NCBI GenBank assembly: GCA_016218155.1
Contig: JACREQ010000049.1
Span: 1-33,285, forward strand
Length of the DNA: 33,285 bases
From: Bacteroidia bacterium
Lineage (GTDB): Bacteria > Bacteroidota > Bacteroidia > Bacteroidales > GWA2-32-17
Direction of reading: 5' to 3'
Shown here: positions 13,425-23,314 of the stretch, in pieces
How positions within the stretch are numbered: the stretch's first letter is position 1
Layout: each line of letters starts with the position of its first letter
Notes under the pieces: model-generated
Database searches by the model: none
Told to the model about the DNA's origin: nothing
Seen by the model: the letters and a program-made list of their open reading frames with translations, nothing else
Translations under genes and position numbers: made by a program

Positions 13425-15749
13425 TTAGAATTTAAAGTTATATGTTACAGAAGGAACCCAACGGAATAATGTTGTTTGAACAGCTTGTGTTTTTGTAGGA
13501 TCATTTGGATCTTCCTGGAATGTTATAGTATATGCATTTTCACGTCCATAAGCATTATAAAGTGAAAAGTTCCAACTCGATTCAAATTTTTCTGTTTTTT
13601 TCCTTTGCCATGTTAAGCCTAAATCTAGGCGATGATATGTTGGCATACGGTAACCATTTCGTTCAGTATAATAATTAACTAACTGACCGGCGACCTCATA
13701 CTTACCGCTTGGAAACGTAACAGCATTACCAGTATAAAATACCCATGTTGCAGATATTGTTAATTTTTTTGAAAGCTCATAAATTCCTACAATGGAAATA
13801 TCGTGTGTTCTATCTTGTTTTGCAGGGTAATATTCCCCTTTATTTATTCCTGCAATTTTCTTTTCAGTTTTAGCAAAAGTATATCCTACCCATCCGTTTA
13901 AACGTCCGTATTTCTTTTTTAGAAAAAGCTCTATTCCGTATGCTCTACCAGTACCAAAAAGTAATTGTGATTCTGCGTTTTCGTTAAACCTAAGCTCTGC
14001 TCCATCTTTATAGTCAATTTGGTTTTGAAGATATTTGTAATATACTTCTGTTGAAAATTCAAACGTATTATTTTTAAAGTTTCTAAAATAACCCATTGAA
14101 ATTTGATCGGCAATTTCTGGTTTTACATTATTACTACTAGGAATCCATAAATCTGTTGGGTTACCAGATGTTGAGTTTGACAGAAGGTGAAGATTTTGAG
14201 TATTTCTTCCATAGGCAGCCTTAATTGAGCTTTTCTCGTTTAATATAAGATTTGCAGAAAAACGAGGCTCAATATTAAAGTATGTTGTTACAAATTCACC
14301 TTTCTTGTATGAAGTAGTATCAACTGTTTCTCCTAATGAATTATAAGTGTAGAAATCACCAGCACCTAACGTACTAAATGAAGTAAAGCGAATACCATAC
14401 TCAAAACTAAAAATACCTGAAGGCTTAAATTCATGAGTAAAATAGATTGCATTTTCTAAAGCTTGTTTATGCTTTAAATTAAGCTCAGATATTGAAGAAT
14501 CACTTTTTGTTATGATTGCACCTGGAATAATTTTATGATAAATGGAATTAAGTCCAAATTTGAATTTACTCTTTGTATTTGAAAAATATTGAAAATCCTG
14601 CTTTATGTTATAATCCTGAATTCTGGAAACTATTTCTCCATCAGTTCCTGCAAGTCGAGTATTTATATTGTAATCGTAATTACTAAAAATAAGTGATGTA
14701 TTTGAAAATAGTTTACTATTAATAACATGGTTCCATCTTAATGTGCCGGTTTTATTTCCCCAGTCGATACCCATTTGGTCGCCAAATCCAAGAATATCTT
14801 TACCAAAATAACCAGAAAGAAAAATCCTGTTTTTATCATCTATACGGTAATTTACTTTTGCATTAAAATCATAAAAATAGAGCTTTCGTTCCCTCATAGC
14901 GCTATCTTTTGCTAATTTAAGAAATAAATCGGCATATGATCTTCTACCATTAATTGTAAATGAGCCTTTATCCTTAACAATAGGTCCATCAATTTTTAAT
15001 CTCGATGAAATTAACCCTAAACCACCTTCTACTCCATATTCTTTATCGTTTCCATCTTTTGTTTTAATGTCGAGAACAGATGACAATCGACCTCCATATT
15101 CTGCGGGTTGTCCACCTTTGTAAAGTGTTACATCTTTAATGGCATCAGCATTAAATACAGAGAAAAATCCTAAAAGATGAGAAGCATTATAAACAATAGC
15201 TTCATCAAGCAATATTAAGTTTTGATCTGCTGCTCCACCTCGTATATAAAATCCACTATTCCCTTCTCCTGCAGATTTAACTCCAGGTAACAATTGAATT
15301 GTTTTTAAAATATCTTTTTCACCAAAAATAACGGGAATATTCTTAATTTCTTGAATATTTATTTTCTCAACACTCATCAGATTTTTGGTTATATTCTCAT
15401 CTTTCTTTTCAGCAGCAACAACAATCTCCTCTAATTTAGTAGCTTTTTCGGAAAGCGTGAAATTTTGTACAGTGTTACTAGATAACTTTATTTGCTTATT
15501 TTGAAGATCATATCCTATAAATTGCAAAATAATATTATAGTTTCCCTCGGGAATAGAAATAGAATAAAAACCATATGCATTAGTTGTTGTTCCTACTGTT
15601 GGTATTTCCTTAATTAATATAGATGCACCTATTAATTCTTCACCAGTTTTTGCATCTCTTGCAAAACCGCTAATGGTATATTTTGTTTGAGCATTTACTA
15701 TATGAGAAATAAAAAGAAAGCTGAATGTAATTATTAGAATTTGTTTCAT
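13425..15749 (-). CDS. TonB-dependent outer-membrane receptor with carboxypeptidase-like N-terminal domain
   Basis: There is a signal peptide (1-20, ending VNAQ). A carboxypeptidase-regulatory-like beta domain follows (~25-110, YTISGFARDAKTGEELIGASILIKEIPTVGT). The plug domain (~125-230) includes IPVIFGEKDILKTIQLLPGV and FYIRGGAADQNLILLDEAIVYN. A 22-strand-type barrel runs to the C-terminus, which ends in F (VPSVTYNFKF). It takes up an unknown ligand across the outer membrane, powered by TonB-ExbBD. It forms a two-gene unit with the DUF4249 lipoprotein, and a -7 element lies upstream at 15809-15816. Confidence 0.92.
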   Translation of the reverse strand: MKQILIITFSFLFISHIVNAQTKYTISGFARDAKTGEELIGASILIKEIPTVGTTTNAYGFYSISIPEGNYNIILQFIGYDLQNKQIKLSSNTVQNFTLSEKATKLEEIVVAAEKKDENITKNLMSVEKINIQEIKNIPVIFGEKDILKTIQLLPGVKSAGEGNSGFYIRGGAADQNLILLDEAIVYNASHLLGFFSVFNADAIKDVTLYKGGQPAEYGGRLSSVLDIKTKDGNDKEYGVEGGLGLISSRLKIDGPIVKDKGSFTINGRRSYADLFLKLAKDSAMRERKLYFYDFNAKVNYRIDDKNRIFLSGYFGKDILGFGDQMGIDWGNKTGTLRWNHVINSKLFSNTSLIFSNYDYNINTRLAGTDGEIVSRIQDYNIKQDFQYFSNTKSKFKFGLNSIYHKIIPGAIITKSDSSISELNLKHKQALENAIYFTHEFKPSGIFSFEYGIRFTSFSTLGAGDFYTYNSLGETVDTTSYKKGEFVTTYFNIEPRFSANLILNEKSSIKAAYGRNTQNLHLLSNSTSGNPTDLWIPSSNNVKPEIADQISMGYFRNFKNNTFEFSTEVYYKYLQNQIDYKDGAELRFNENAESQLLFGTGRAYGIELFLKKKYGRLNGWVGYTFAKTEKKIAGINKGEYYPAKQDRTHDISIVGIYELSKKLTISATWVFYTGNAVTFPSGKYEVAGQLVNYYTERNGYRMPTYHRLDLGLTWQRKKTEKFESSWNFSLYNAYGRENAYTITFQEDPNDPTKTQAVQTTLFRWVPSVTYNFKF

Positions 15750-15769
15750 TTATTTATTTTTTCTGAAAT

Positions 15770-15784
15770 AATCAAATTTTGATT
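15770..15784. promoter_or_regulatory. Palindrome AATCAAATTTTGATT in the TonB receptor leader
   Basis: Arms AATCAAA and TTTGATT are separated by one base, 20 bases upstream of the receptor start and downstream of the candidate -7 element. It is a possible operator, perhaps for the adjacent short TetR protein; this is inference. Confidence 0.35.
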
Positions 15785-15808
15785 CTATAATATTAAAATA
15801 TTTTTATG

Positions 15809-15816
15809 CAAACATA
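15809..15816 (-). promoter_or_regulatory. Candidate -7 promoter element TATGTTTG for the TonB receptor / DUF4249 pair
   Basis: Exact match to TAnnTTTG on the minus strand, 59 bases before the receptor start. No TTG -33 element lies at the usual 19-21 spacing, so the call is moderate. Confidence 0.4.
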
Positions 15817-15864
15817 TAACAATATAATTTCACCTACTGCTACTTATGTTACATAAAAACTATT

Positions 15865-16299
15865 TTATTTCTTTAAATCATTATCGTAAGTTTTTATATT
15901 ATTTATTGAACTATTGAGTTGGAATGAAGAAGATTCAAGCCACTTCTTTATATCATTTAAATTTTCACTCCAATCTATAGGACTTAGCTCCTGTAAAACT
16001 TTTTCAAATAAGCTACTATTATTGTAAAGCTCAGTATAAAGAAACCAAGTTGGTTTTTCTAATCTTTCTGGAATTAAATTAATATTAAACTTATCATTAA
16101 AAACATTGTCAAGAACTCTTCTAACAATGTATATATACAATCTTTCTTTTGAACGAAAATAGTAATGAATAGATGCTTTATTTGTATCAGCTATAGTTGC
16201 AATTTGTTGTAGTGTAGTTCCATGATACCCATACAAAAGAAAGATATCGTATGCAGCGTCTAATATCTTATCATCCGTACCTTTCTCATTATTTTCCAT
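15865..16299 (-). CDS. Short TetR-family regulator
   Basis: The N-terminal TetR helix-turn-helix is complete (residues ~8-55; TTLQQIATIADTNKASIHYYFRSKERLY). The whole protein is only 144 residues against ~190-210 for the family, so most of the ligand-binding and dimerisation domain is missing. The frame ends with a normal stop, and no continuation was recognised downstream. It may be a decayed regulator or a naturally short form. It follows the DUF2141 gene at the end of the efflux operon and precedes the TonB receptor. Confidence 0.8.
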   Translation of the reverse strand: MENNEKGTDDKILDAAYDIFLLYGYHGTTLQQIATIADTNKASIHYYFRSKERLYIYIVRRVLDNVFNDKFNINLIPERLEKPTWFLYTELYNNSSLFEKVLQELSPIDWSENLNDIKKWLESSSFQLNSSINNIKTYDNDLKK

Positions 16300-16334
16300 A
16301 GCATTTCATTTTTTAGTTAAGAAATAATTATACG

Positions 16335-16784
16335 TTACATATATATTACTTTTACTTTAATCTTAGTGTCAGTTAATAAATTAAATGATGCTTTAGTAAA
16401 TGAAGGTCTATTAGAAAATCCAATAGATTGAATATTAGAAAAACCAATTCCTTCTTTAGGCAAGATTAATCCTTTATCTATTTTATTATTTTTATTTTCA
16501 TCATGCAATATATTTACTGCGTATTTCCCTCGTGGCAAATTATTGAAAGTGACTTCTGATGAGCCATTTACAATCTTTGATATAGCAATTTTGTAAAATT
16601 TATTATAATCTTCATCAGGAATAGTACCATCTTTATTATATAATGCAAACTGAACAAATCCTATTGAATTTCTAAGATTCTTTACTTCAATTGTTAATGA
16701 ACAAGTTTCTTCGTTTGAACTGCTTAATGAAGAAAATAGAATAAGAACAAAAATCAATGGAACGAGTTTTATTACGCTTTTCAT
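16335..16784 (-). CDS. DUF2141 secreted protein
   Basis: It has an N-terminal signal sequence (~1-22). A DUF2141 domain follows: SLTIEVKNLRNSIGFVQFALYNKDG, then LPRGKYAVNILHDENKNNKIDKG and GIGFSN...PSFTKASFNL. The function of the family is unknown; it is a periplasmic or exported beta-sandwich. The D-E-N-x-N-x-x-x-D run looks like a calcium-type loop. The start codon overlaps the RND pump stop (ATGA), so it is co-translated with the efflux genes. Confidence 0.85.
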   Translation of the reverse strand: MKSVIKLVPLIFVLILFSSLSSSNEETCSLTIEVKNLRNSIGFVQFALYNKDGTIPDEDYNKFYKIAISKIVNGSSEVTFNNLPRGKYAVNILHDENKNNKIDKGLILPKEGIGFSNIQSIGFSNRPSFTKASFNLLTDTKIKVKVIYM

Positions 16785-19700
16785 TTTACTTTTTCCTTCC
16801 TTTTTGCTAATTTTTCTTTAATAGTATCAACAACATAATAAATCATAGGTACTAGATATACAGTTAATATCATAGATGATAACAAACCACCAATAATAAC
16901 CCAGGCAAGCCCATTTTTCCATTCACTGGCGGTGCCTTTAGCTAATGCAATTGGCAACATCCCTATAGCCATTGCCAGAGTTGTCATTAATATTGGTCGC
17001 ATACGTTCTTTGCCTGCAATAATTAATGCTTCTTTATAATGTTTACCTTGGGCTTTTAGTTGATTAGTAAAGTCCACAATCAATATTGAGTTCTTTGTTA
17101 CTAAACCCATGAGCATTATTAATCCGAGTTGCGCAAATAATGTTAAATGGTTTAATGATAAATTTAACGCCAGAAATGCTCCAATTGCTGCCATCGGTAT
17201 AGCAAATAAAGCAACAAAAGGATAAATATAGTTATCATAAAGAGCTACCATAATAAGGTAAATCAGAATAAATGAAATCAAAAGAACCGAACCCAAAGCT
17301 CCAAAACTTTCATTTTGTGATTTGATATCTCCTCCCCAAGTTAATTTAACACCTTCTGGCAATGGCTTGGATTTTAGAAAGCTTGTTACATCACCAGCCA
17401 GAGTTCCCGATGGCCTGCCAAACGATTCTGAGGTCAATGTTACTGATGATTGTCTATCTAATCTTTCAAGTAATGAAGGCGAATCATCTTGTTTGACTTC
17501 TGCAAATTGAGATACTTCAATGGGTACGTTCATCGGGTTTACTATTGAAAGACGTTGCACATCTTCGTAATTTTTTCTATCAAAGTCATCTAACCATATT
17601 CTAACCGGATATTCTGTTCCATTTTCAGTCAGTGTAGCATCTTCATTCCCTGTAAAAGCAGTTCTTAAATTTAGCCCAACATAAGCAGTAGTTAATCCTA
17701 ATCGCTGCATTTTATCTTTATTAGGAATAACCTTATACTCAGGACTTCCTTCCTCTACTGATAGTTGAACATTATCTGCACCAGGAATATTTTCGATAAT
17801 TGATTTCAACTCATTCCCTGTTTTCATAATTAAATCAATATCACTTCCACTTAAAGTTATTTTGATTGGTGAAGATTTTGGTAATAATCCTAAAACCGCC
17901 ATTGAGAAATTAATTCCGGGAAACTGATTTTTTAGTTCTTCACGAAGCAATTTCATATACTCTTCAGTATTTATGCTTCTTTCCTCATTAGGTTTTAACT
18001 GAATAGTGAATTCTGATAAATTTGCTGAACCAACTCCTAAACTGCCAATGCCCGTGCTAGGACCTGCAATATTGCTGAAAAGTGTTGACACTTCAGGTTG
18101 TTGAAGAATAAAATTTTCTATTTTTTGAGTTTTAACATTGTTCTCTTGAACGGTCGTTGTTTTATCATATTCCAGATTTAAACGAAACTTACCCTGATCG
18201 CCAGTTGACATCATTTCTTTGCCTATAATACCTTGTTTCAACATAACAACAGTCATTACCAATAGAAATAATACTATTCCGGTAAATATCAATTTATGAC
18301 TAAGCACCCATTCTAATTGTCGGCCATACCACTCAATGAATTTTTTTAATTGACTTTCAAACCAAAGAAGGAAACGATTCAAAAAGTTGGTAGGTCGTAA
18401 ATCTTCTTTTTTTCCTATACGGGAAGCCAACCATGGCACTAAAGTAAAGCCCACCAATAAGCTGGTAAGCGTAGAAGTTATAACTACAATCGAAAATTGT
18501 TTGAGCATGTCTGCTACAAATACTTGTAAAAACAGTATAGGTAAAAACACAACCACATCAACTAAGGTTATTGATAATGCCGAAAATCCGATTTCCATTC
18601 GACCATCCATAGCCGCAGTTCGTTTTTCTTTACCCATATCCAAATGCCTTTGAATATTTTCTAAAACCACAATGGCATCATCAACCAAGATTCCTATAAT
18701 TAAAGACATGGCAAGCAAAGTCATTAAGTTTAACGTGAACCCGAACAACCACATTGCAGCAAAGGCAGTAACTAATGAAGTTGGAATTGAAATTAATACG
18801 ATTAAGGAGTTTCTGTAACTTCTTAGAAACAAAAGCATAACTAGTGAAACTAAAACAACCGCTAAAATCAAATCATCTACTACTGAATTTACAGCTGCAA
18901 TAGTTTTGTCGGTTGAATCATCGGCAATATCAAATTTTACTTTGTATTTTGCGTTTGCACTTTCAATTTGTTTAAGTTTTTTGTGAACTAATTTTGAGAC
19001 TTCTACTGCATTGGCATCACCTTGCTTTTTTAACAAAAGACCAATTCCGTTTACACCATTGTAACGACTTACAGAACTTATTTCCTTAACACCATCGATA
19101 ACTGCTGCTACATTTTTTACATAAACTGGACTGCCTGGTGCAGGTGTTGCTACCTGTACGTTCATTATATCATTTATGGTTACAAATTTACCAGTTAAAC
19201 GAACAGAATTCTTTTCTTTATCGGTTTGCACTTTACCAGCAGGTAAATCAATACCCGAGCGATTAATAGCATCTACAACCTGATAAAGTGAAATTTTATA
19301 AAGTTTTAATTTATCCTGATCTACTTTTACCTGAATCTCTCTTTCTTCGCCACCCAAGAGTGTAATTTCTGCCACTCCTTTCAATTGTTGAATTTGCGGC
19401 AAATATTCGTCTTTCGTTTTTTGATAGAATTCGGTTTCTGACAAATTACTCGTAGCGCTGATAGATATGATAGGCAAATCGTTGGGTGAAACTTTACTCA
19501 TAACCGGACTTAAAATATCAGCAGGAAGGTCTTTTCTGATATTATCTATATAACGCTGTGCATCTTGCATTGCATTATTCAAATTCGTTCCATACTTTAG
19601 GTTGGCAATAATTATGGAGGCATTGGGCATTGACTTAGTTTCCAAATAATCGACCCCTTCTAGGTTTGATAATGCATCCTCTATTTTTCGGGAAACAGAG

Positions 19701-19882
19701 GTTTCTACTTCATTTGGCTCGGCTCCCGGATACATTGTTTTTATTACAACTACCGGTTGGTTAAAGTCAGGTAATAGTTCATACCCCAGATTTTTATAAC
19801 CAATTATTCCCAATAAGATAAATACGCCAAAAAGCACTATAATCAGCGATGGACGTTTGATTGAAATTTCTGTGATATTCAT
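16781..19882 (-). CDS. RND efflux pump inner-membrane transporter (HAE/AcrB type)
   Basis: This proton-driven exporter has 1033 residues, the usual RND length. It has the duplicated layout of 12 helices with two large periplasmic loops. The paired Asp of helix 4 are visible (GILVDDAIVVLENIQRH), as is the helix-10 Lys (GLVTKNSILIVDFTNQL). These correspond to AcrB D407, D408 and K940 and indicate the drug/hydrophobe rather than the heavy-metal branch. It sits between the membrane-fusion gene (12-base gap) and the DUF2141 gene (4-base overlap). The substrate is unknown; cargo related to nitrosative stress is possible given the shared operator. Confidence 0.95.
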   Translation of the reverse strand: MNITEISIKRPSLIIVLFGVFILLGIIGYKNLGYELLPDFNQPVVVIKTMYPGAEPNEVETSVSRKIEDALSNLEGVDYLETKSMPNASIIIANLKYGTNLNNAMQDAQRYIDNIRKDLPADILSPVMSKVSPNDLPIISISATSNLSETEFYQKTKDEYLPQIQQLKGVAEITLLGGEEREIQVKVDQDKLKLYKISLYQVVDAINRSGIDLPAGKVQTDKEKNSVRLTGKFVTINDIMNVQVATPAPGSPVYVKNVAAVIDGVKEISSVSRYNGVNGIGLLLKKQGDANAVEVSKLVHKKLKQIESANAKYKVKFDIADDSTDKTIAAVNSVVDDLILAVVLVSLVMLLFLRSYRNSLIVLISIPTSLVTAFAAMWLFGFTLNLMTLLAMSLIIGILVDDAIVVLENIQRHLDMGKEKRTAAMDGRMEIGFSALSITLVDVVVFLPILFLQVFVADMLKQFSIVVITSTLTSLLVGFTLVPWLASRIGKKEDLRPTNFLNRFLLWFESQLKKFIEWYGRQLEWVLSHKLIFTGIVLFLLVMTVVMLKQGIIGKEMMSTGDQGKFRLNLEYDKTTTVQENNVKTQKIENFILQQPEVSTLFSNIAGPSTGIGSLGVGSANLSEFTIQLKPNEERSINTEEYMKLLREELKNQFPGINFSMAVLGLLPKSSPIKITLSGSDIDLIMKTGNELKSIIENIPGADNVQLSVEEGSPEYKVIPNKDKMQRLGLTTAYVGLNLRTAFTGNEDATLTENGTEYPVRIWLDDFDRKNYEDVQRLSIVNPMNVPIEVSQFAEVKQDDSPSLLERLDRQSSVTLTSESFGRPSGTLAGDVTSFLKSKPLPEGVKLTWGGDIKSQNESFGALGSVLLISFILIYLIMVALYDNYIYPFVALFAIPMAAIGAFLALNLSLNHLTLFAQLGLIMLMGLVTKNSILIVDFTNQLKAQGKHYKEALIIAGKERMRPILMTTLAMAIGMLPIALAKGTASEWKNGLAWVIIGGLLSSMILTVYLVPMIYYVVDTIKEKLAKRKEKVK

Positions 19883-19894
19883 AATTCGCTGATT

Positions 19895-20950
19895 TTATTT
19901 AATTAAAACATTAGCTCCATCAAAAAGATTAATAAACCCATTAATTACAATGACATCGCCTTCGTTTAAGCCACTCGATACAACTACTTTATTTTGAATT
20001 CTATTTGAAGTAGTGATGTTATGTAAAATGACTTTGCCATTTTTAACAATATAAACTTGTGGTTGAATAGTTGTTCCAACAATTGAAGAAGCTTGAATAA
20101 TGATAAGTTTTTGATTACTCTCGCTTTTCAAATTTACTTTCCCAAACATCCCCGATTTTATTTTCAAATCGGATGTGTTATTTACAAAAAACTGAACAGG
20201 AAAACTGTTTCCAATATTTGCTTTACTCCCCACAATAATACCTTTACTGGATAATTTTGTTTCGGGATATACATCTGCCGAAATAGAATATATTTGATTT
20301 TCTGTAAATTTATTTAATTCGTTCTCAGGGATATTTACAGTGAATTTCAAAACAGAGATATCAGTAATTTGAAGTAGTGGCACTCCTGGTGCTGCAAATG
20401 CACCTTCTTCTGTTAATTTAGCTGTAACAATTCCATCGAAAGGAGCCATGATGGTTGTTTTTTTAATTTGCTCAATTAAAGTTGCTTTTTGCACATTAGC
20501 AGATTTTAAACCCAACACTGCCTTTTCTAGCTGAACACCTTGTATTGCATCTGCATTAGCAAGAACTGTATATCGTTTAACATCGGTTTCCAATCCTTCA
20601 ATCTGAATCTCTACTGCCTGTAATTGCAGTTTTAATAAAGTATTATCCAACTGAATTAGTGCCTGTCCTTTTTTAACAGTACTTCCAATATCCACTAAAA
20701 CAGAATTAATCTTACCTTGAATATCTGTACTAATTTTTGTTTCCTTGTTAAATTCAAATGTTCCTGAATAAAATAATTCAGCATTAATATTTTTAAGTTT
20801 TACAGTGTCTGCCTGAACAGTTACAGGTTGTTCTTTATTGTATTGAAATACTCTATTTTTTGTAGTTTCTTTATTGCTTATCAAGCGAAATACTACAATG
20901 GCTATAATTGCCAATATAATGACAATTGTGAGGATAATTTTCCTATTCAT
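19895..20950 (-). CDS. RND efflux membrane-fusion (periplasmic adaptor) protein
   Basis: One N-terminal membrane anchor (~4-22, ILTIVIILAIIAIVVFRLI) is present, with no lipobox. Split lipoyl-type halves (KISTDIQGKINSVLVDIGSTVKKGQALIQLDN and TIMAPFDGIVTAKLTEEGAFAAPGVPLLQI) flank a short helical hairpin, then beta-barrel and membrane-proximal domains. It bridges the RND pump and the TolC-like channel. It starts 4 bases after the TolC-like gene and ends 12 before the pump. Confidence 0.95.
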   Translation of the reverse strand: MNRKIILTIVIILAIIAIVVFRLISNKETTKNRVFQYNKEQPVTVQADTVKLKNINAELFYSGTFEFNKETKISTDIQGKINSVLVDIGSTVKKGQALIQLDNTLLKLQLQAVEIQIEGLETDVKRYTVLANADAIQGVQLEKAVLGLKSANVQKATLIEQIKKTTIMAPFDGIVTAKLTEEGAFAAPGVPLLQITDISVLKFTVNIPENELNKFTENQIYSISADVYPETKLSSKGIIVGSKANIGNSFPVQFFVNNTSDLKIKSGMFGKVNLKSESNQKLIIIQASSIVGTTIQPQVYIVKNGKVILHNITTSNRIQNKVVVSSGLNEGDVIVINGFINLFDGANVLIK

Positions 20951-20954
20951 ATTT

Positions 20955-22277
20955 TTAATTTTTATTTGATATGTTACCTGTTAGTTTTTTTAACTCTAAA
21001 TCAGCTTTCAAATAATCAATTACAACAGAAAGGTAAGTTTGTTGAGCTTCATGTAAAGCATTATCAGCCAATAAAACATCACTTAAAGTTGCTGTTCCTT
21101 CTCTTTGTTGTAAAATGGTTTGTTCATATATTGTTTGAGCTAATTTTATTTGTGCAAGAGTATTTTCAACTGTTTTTCGGGCAACTATTCTTTGACGGGT
21201 TGTATTATCAATTAACATTGCATTTTGTTCTGTAAGCAAATTTAATTGAAGTTGACTGTTTTGAATTTCTATTTTTTTTTGATTAATTTTTCTATTTGTA
21301 ACTGTTCCGTTGAACAAAGGAAAAGTAAGCTGAGCACCAACAAATCCGATGGGATAAAATTTCAGAAAATCGTTTGGTTTCTCATCATAACCAAAACCTG
21401 TTTCCCCATAAGTGCCATACAACATTAGTGATGGAATTCGCGAATTCTTTAATGTTCTTAATTCGCTCGATAATAAATAATTTTGTTTTTCTGCTATTCT
21501 TACATCTACACTTGTCGAATTTGAATATTCAATGGCTTCTTCATATTGAATATTATCCTCAATTTTAATAGTATCAATTATAGATAATCCTATAGTGAAT
21601 TTTAAGGCATTCATAACTTGCTCATAATTGCTTTTGATACGATCTTTTTGTGTAAACAATTGCTCTAATTGTAATTTTACCTTTATTACATCAGTAGCCT
21701 TAACCATTAGCTGTTCGTTGAGTAATTGAATGTTTTCAAAAAGTTTTTTTGAATTAGCTATATTACTATCTATAAAAGAAAGCTGTTTTTGTAGTATTTG
21801 TGCATTGTAGTATAAGTTTGACACATCAAAAAACAATTGTTCCTCTGTTTTCTGATATTGTATCTCACTTAATTCCGATGCAATTTTTGTAGCTCGCATT
21901 GCTCCAAATATTTGTGGGTTATATAAAGGCATAGCAAATTGCAAATTGGCATTGATATTATGCGGAACACCAAATTGTGTTTCTTTGAATTTCCCATCAG
22001 GACCACCAAAAGTAGACAAAGGCATTAGCTGGGTAGGTTGGTCTGTATAATATTTATATTCTCCTAATGCATTAAGTTTAGGAATTAAGTTTGCATTTGC
22101 TTCCTTATGCTTTTGTACACCAATCTGAATATTATTTCTGCTTATTTGTAAACTTCTATTATTTATTTGTGCAGTATCTACACATTGTTGAAGTGTCCAT
22201 ACCTGTGCTTGTGCAGAATAAATTATCACTAATGAAAGTAATACCAGTAACCCTTGTTTGTGAATGTTTACTAACAT
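20955..22277 (-). CDS. TolC-family outer-membrane efflux channel
   Basis: A signal peptide (1-24, ending AQAQ) is followed by VWTLQQCVDTAQINNRSLQISRNNI, the usual start of an OEP repeat. Two long helical OEP repeats follow, the second ending QREGTATLSDVLLADNALHEAQQTYLSVVIDYLKADLELKKLTG, a very characteristic segment. The 440-residue length fits. It supplies the outer-membrane duct of the tripartite pump encoded next to it. Confidence 0.95.
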   Translation of the reverse strand: MLVNIHKQGLLVLLSLVIIYSAQAQVWTLQQCVDTAQINNRSLQISRNNIQIGVQKHKEANANLIPKLNALGEYKYYTDQPTQLMPLSTFGGPDGKFKETQFGVPHNINANLQFAMPLYNPQIFGAMRATKIASELSEIQYQKTEEQLFFDVSNLYYNAQILQKQLSFIDSNIANSKKLFENIQLLNEQLMVKATDVIKVKLQLEQLFTQKDRIKSNYEQVMNALKFTIGLSIIDTIKIEDNIQYEEAIEYSNSTSVDVRIAEKQNYLLSSELRTLKNSRIPSLMLYGTYGETGFGYDEKPNDFLKFYPIGFVGAQLTFPLFNGTVTNRKINQKKIEIQNSQLQLNLLTEQNAMLIDNTTRQRIVARKTVENTLAQIKLAQTIYEQTILQQREGTATLSDVLLADNALHEAQQTYLSVVIDYLKADLELKKLTGNISNKN

Positions 22278-22293
22278 ATATAATCAAATTTTT

Positions 22294-22692
22294 TTAATGT
22301 TTAGGTTTATTGTGCTTTGTTATAGTAAAATATGCAAATACAGAAAAAACTATAGTTATAGTTATTCTAAAAATCATTGCTCCAATAGTTTTAGTTTCAT
22401 AAATGCCTCCTGAGTTAATGTGAATAAATAATCCGATAAACGCTATTATTAGTATAATTGAGGAAATACTTAAAAGCTTGGTAGTCCATTTATTGTTTTT
22501 TATAAATCCATAGGCTGCAAAAAGATAAAGTATGCTACTTATAAAATTTGCCCAAACCACCAATAAAACATAATTACCTTCTTTTGCTCTGATACCAAAT
22601 AAATCAAATATCACAGAACTGCTTAGAAATAAGGTAAGCAAACCAAAAGCAGCTAATGCTATTGCAGCTACATATAATAGAATCTTCTTCAT
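22294..22692 (-). CDS. Small four-helix membrane protein of unknown function
   Basis: The 132 residues contain four hydrophobic helices (~4-28, 43-64, 71-91, 105-124), with short basic loops and a basic tail (TKHNKPKH). I do not recognise a named family. It sits 2 bases after the TetR gene and 16 before the TolC-like gene, so it belongs to the efflux operon. It could be an accessory or a sensor in the membrane; nothing in the sequence decides this. Confidence 0.75.
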   Translation of the reverse strand: MKKILLYVAAIALAAFGLLTLFLSSSVIFDLFGIRAKEGNYVLLVVWANFISSILYLFAAYGFIKNNKWTTKLLSISSIILIIAFIGLFIHINSGGIYETKTIGAMIFRITITIVFSVFAYFTITKHNKPKH

Positions 22693-22694
22693 TT

Positions 22695-23282
22695 TTACTT
22701 GTTTTTTATTAATGTTAAAATGGCATGAACCATATTATCGCCGTTTCTTTTTACATCAAACTGAAAATTTGCTGTTCGCCACTTAAACATTTGAAGTTTA
22801 AATGTTCCCATAACTATATGCATTAGTTCGTCTGTTGTAATGGCATTAGTAAATACACCTTTTTGCTGTCCTTCCATTACTATAGGCATTAAGTATTTCA
22901 TTTTAACATTCATTAATTTAAGGAAGGTTTCATTGATGCGTTGGCTTTCTTCCATTAACCCATCTGAAAAAACAGCTACAACAAAATATGGATTCTGGCT
23001 AAAAAAACTAAATTGCTCCTTAAACAACTGTTTAAAGTTTTCTTCTGGATAAGGCGAACTAGTAAGATTAGACAATCGCTTATCTGTATTATCAGCCAAA
23101 TAATTAAGCATTGCAATAATTATTTCTTCTTTACTTGTAAAATGCCTATAAATAGCACTTTCAGAAAATTGCATTTCTTTGGCTAGATTTTTTATAGTTA
23201 ACCCACTTACACCAGATGATGTAAGTATTTTACCTGCTGCTTCAATAATTTCTAACTGACGGGGTGTGATTTCCATTGACAT
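22695..23282 (-). CDS. TetR/AcrR-family repressor of the efflux operon
   Basis: The helix-turn-helix is at ~28-50 (TIKNLAKEMQFSESAIYRHFTSKEEII). A full C-terminal ligand domain follows, to residue 195. The second gene of the operon, it is the best candidate to bind the palindrome GTGAATATTCAC that overlaps the promoter 400 bases upstream. The same site recurs in front of the DUF438 gene. Met1 and Met3 are both possible starts. The inducing ligand is unknown. Confidence 0.9.
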   Translation of the reverse strand: MSMEITPRQLEIIEAAGKILTSSGVSGLTIKNLAKEMQFSESAIYRHFTSKEEIIIAMLNYLADNTDKRLSNLTSSPYPEENFKQLFKEQFSFFSQNPYFVVAVFSDGLMEESQRINETFLKLMNVKMKYLMPIVMEGQQKGVFTNAITTDELMHIVMGTFKLQMFKWRTANFQFDVKRNGDNMVHAILTLIKNK

Positions 23283-23314
23283 TTAATATTAAATAAAACT
23301 TCTTGAAATATAGC

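Noticed and set aside
16335-16784. Calcium-binding EF-hand protein
   Set aside because: The D-E-N-K-N-N-K-I-D run is a general feature of DUF2141 proteins; only one loop and no helix-loop-helix was seen.
18387-18653. Plus-strand open frame of 88 codons within the RND pump gene
   Set aside because: Shadow of the opposite strand; the sense frame has clear RND motifs there.
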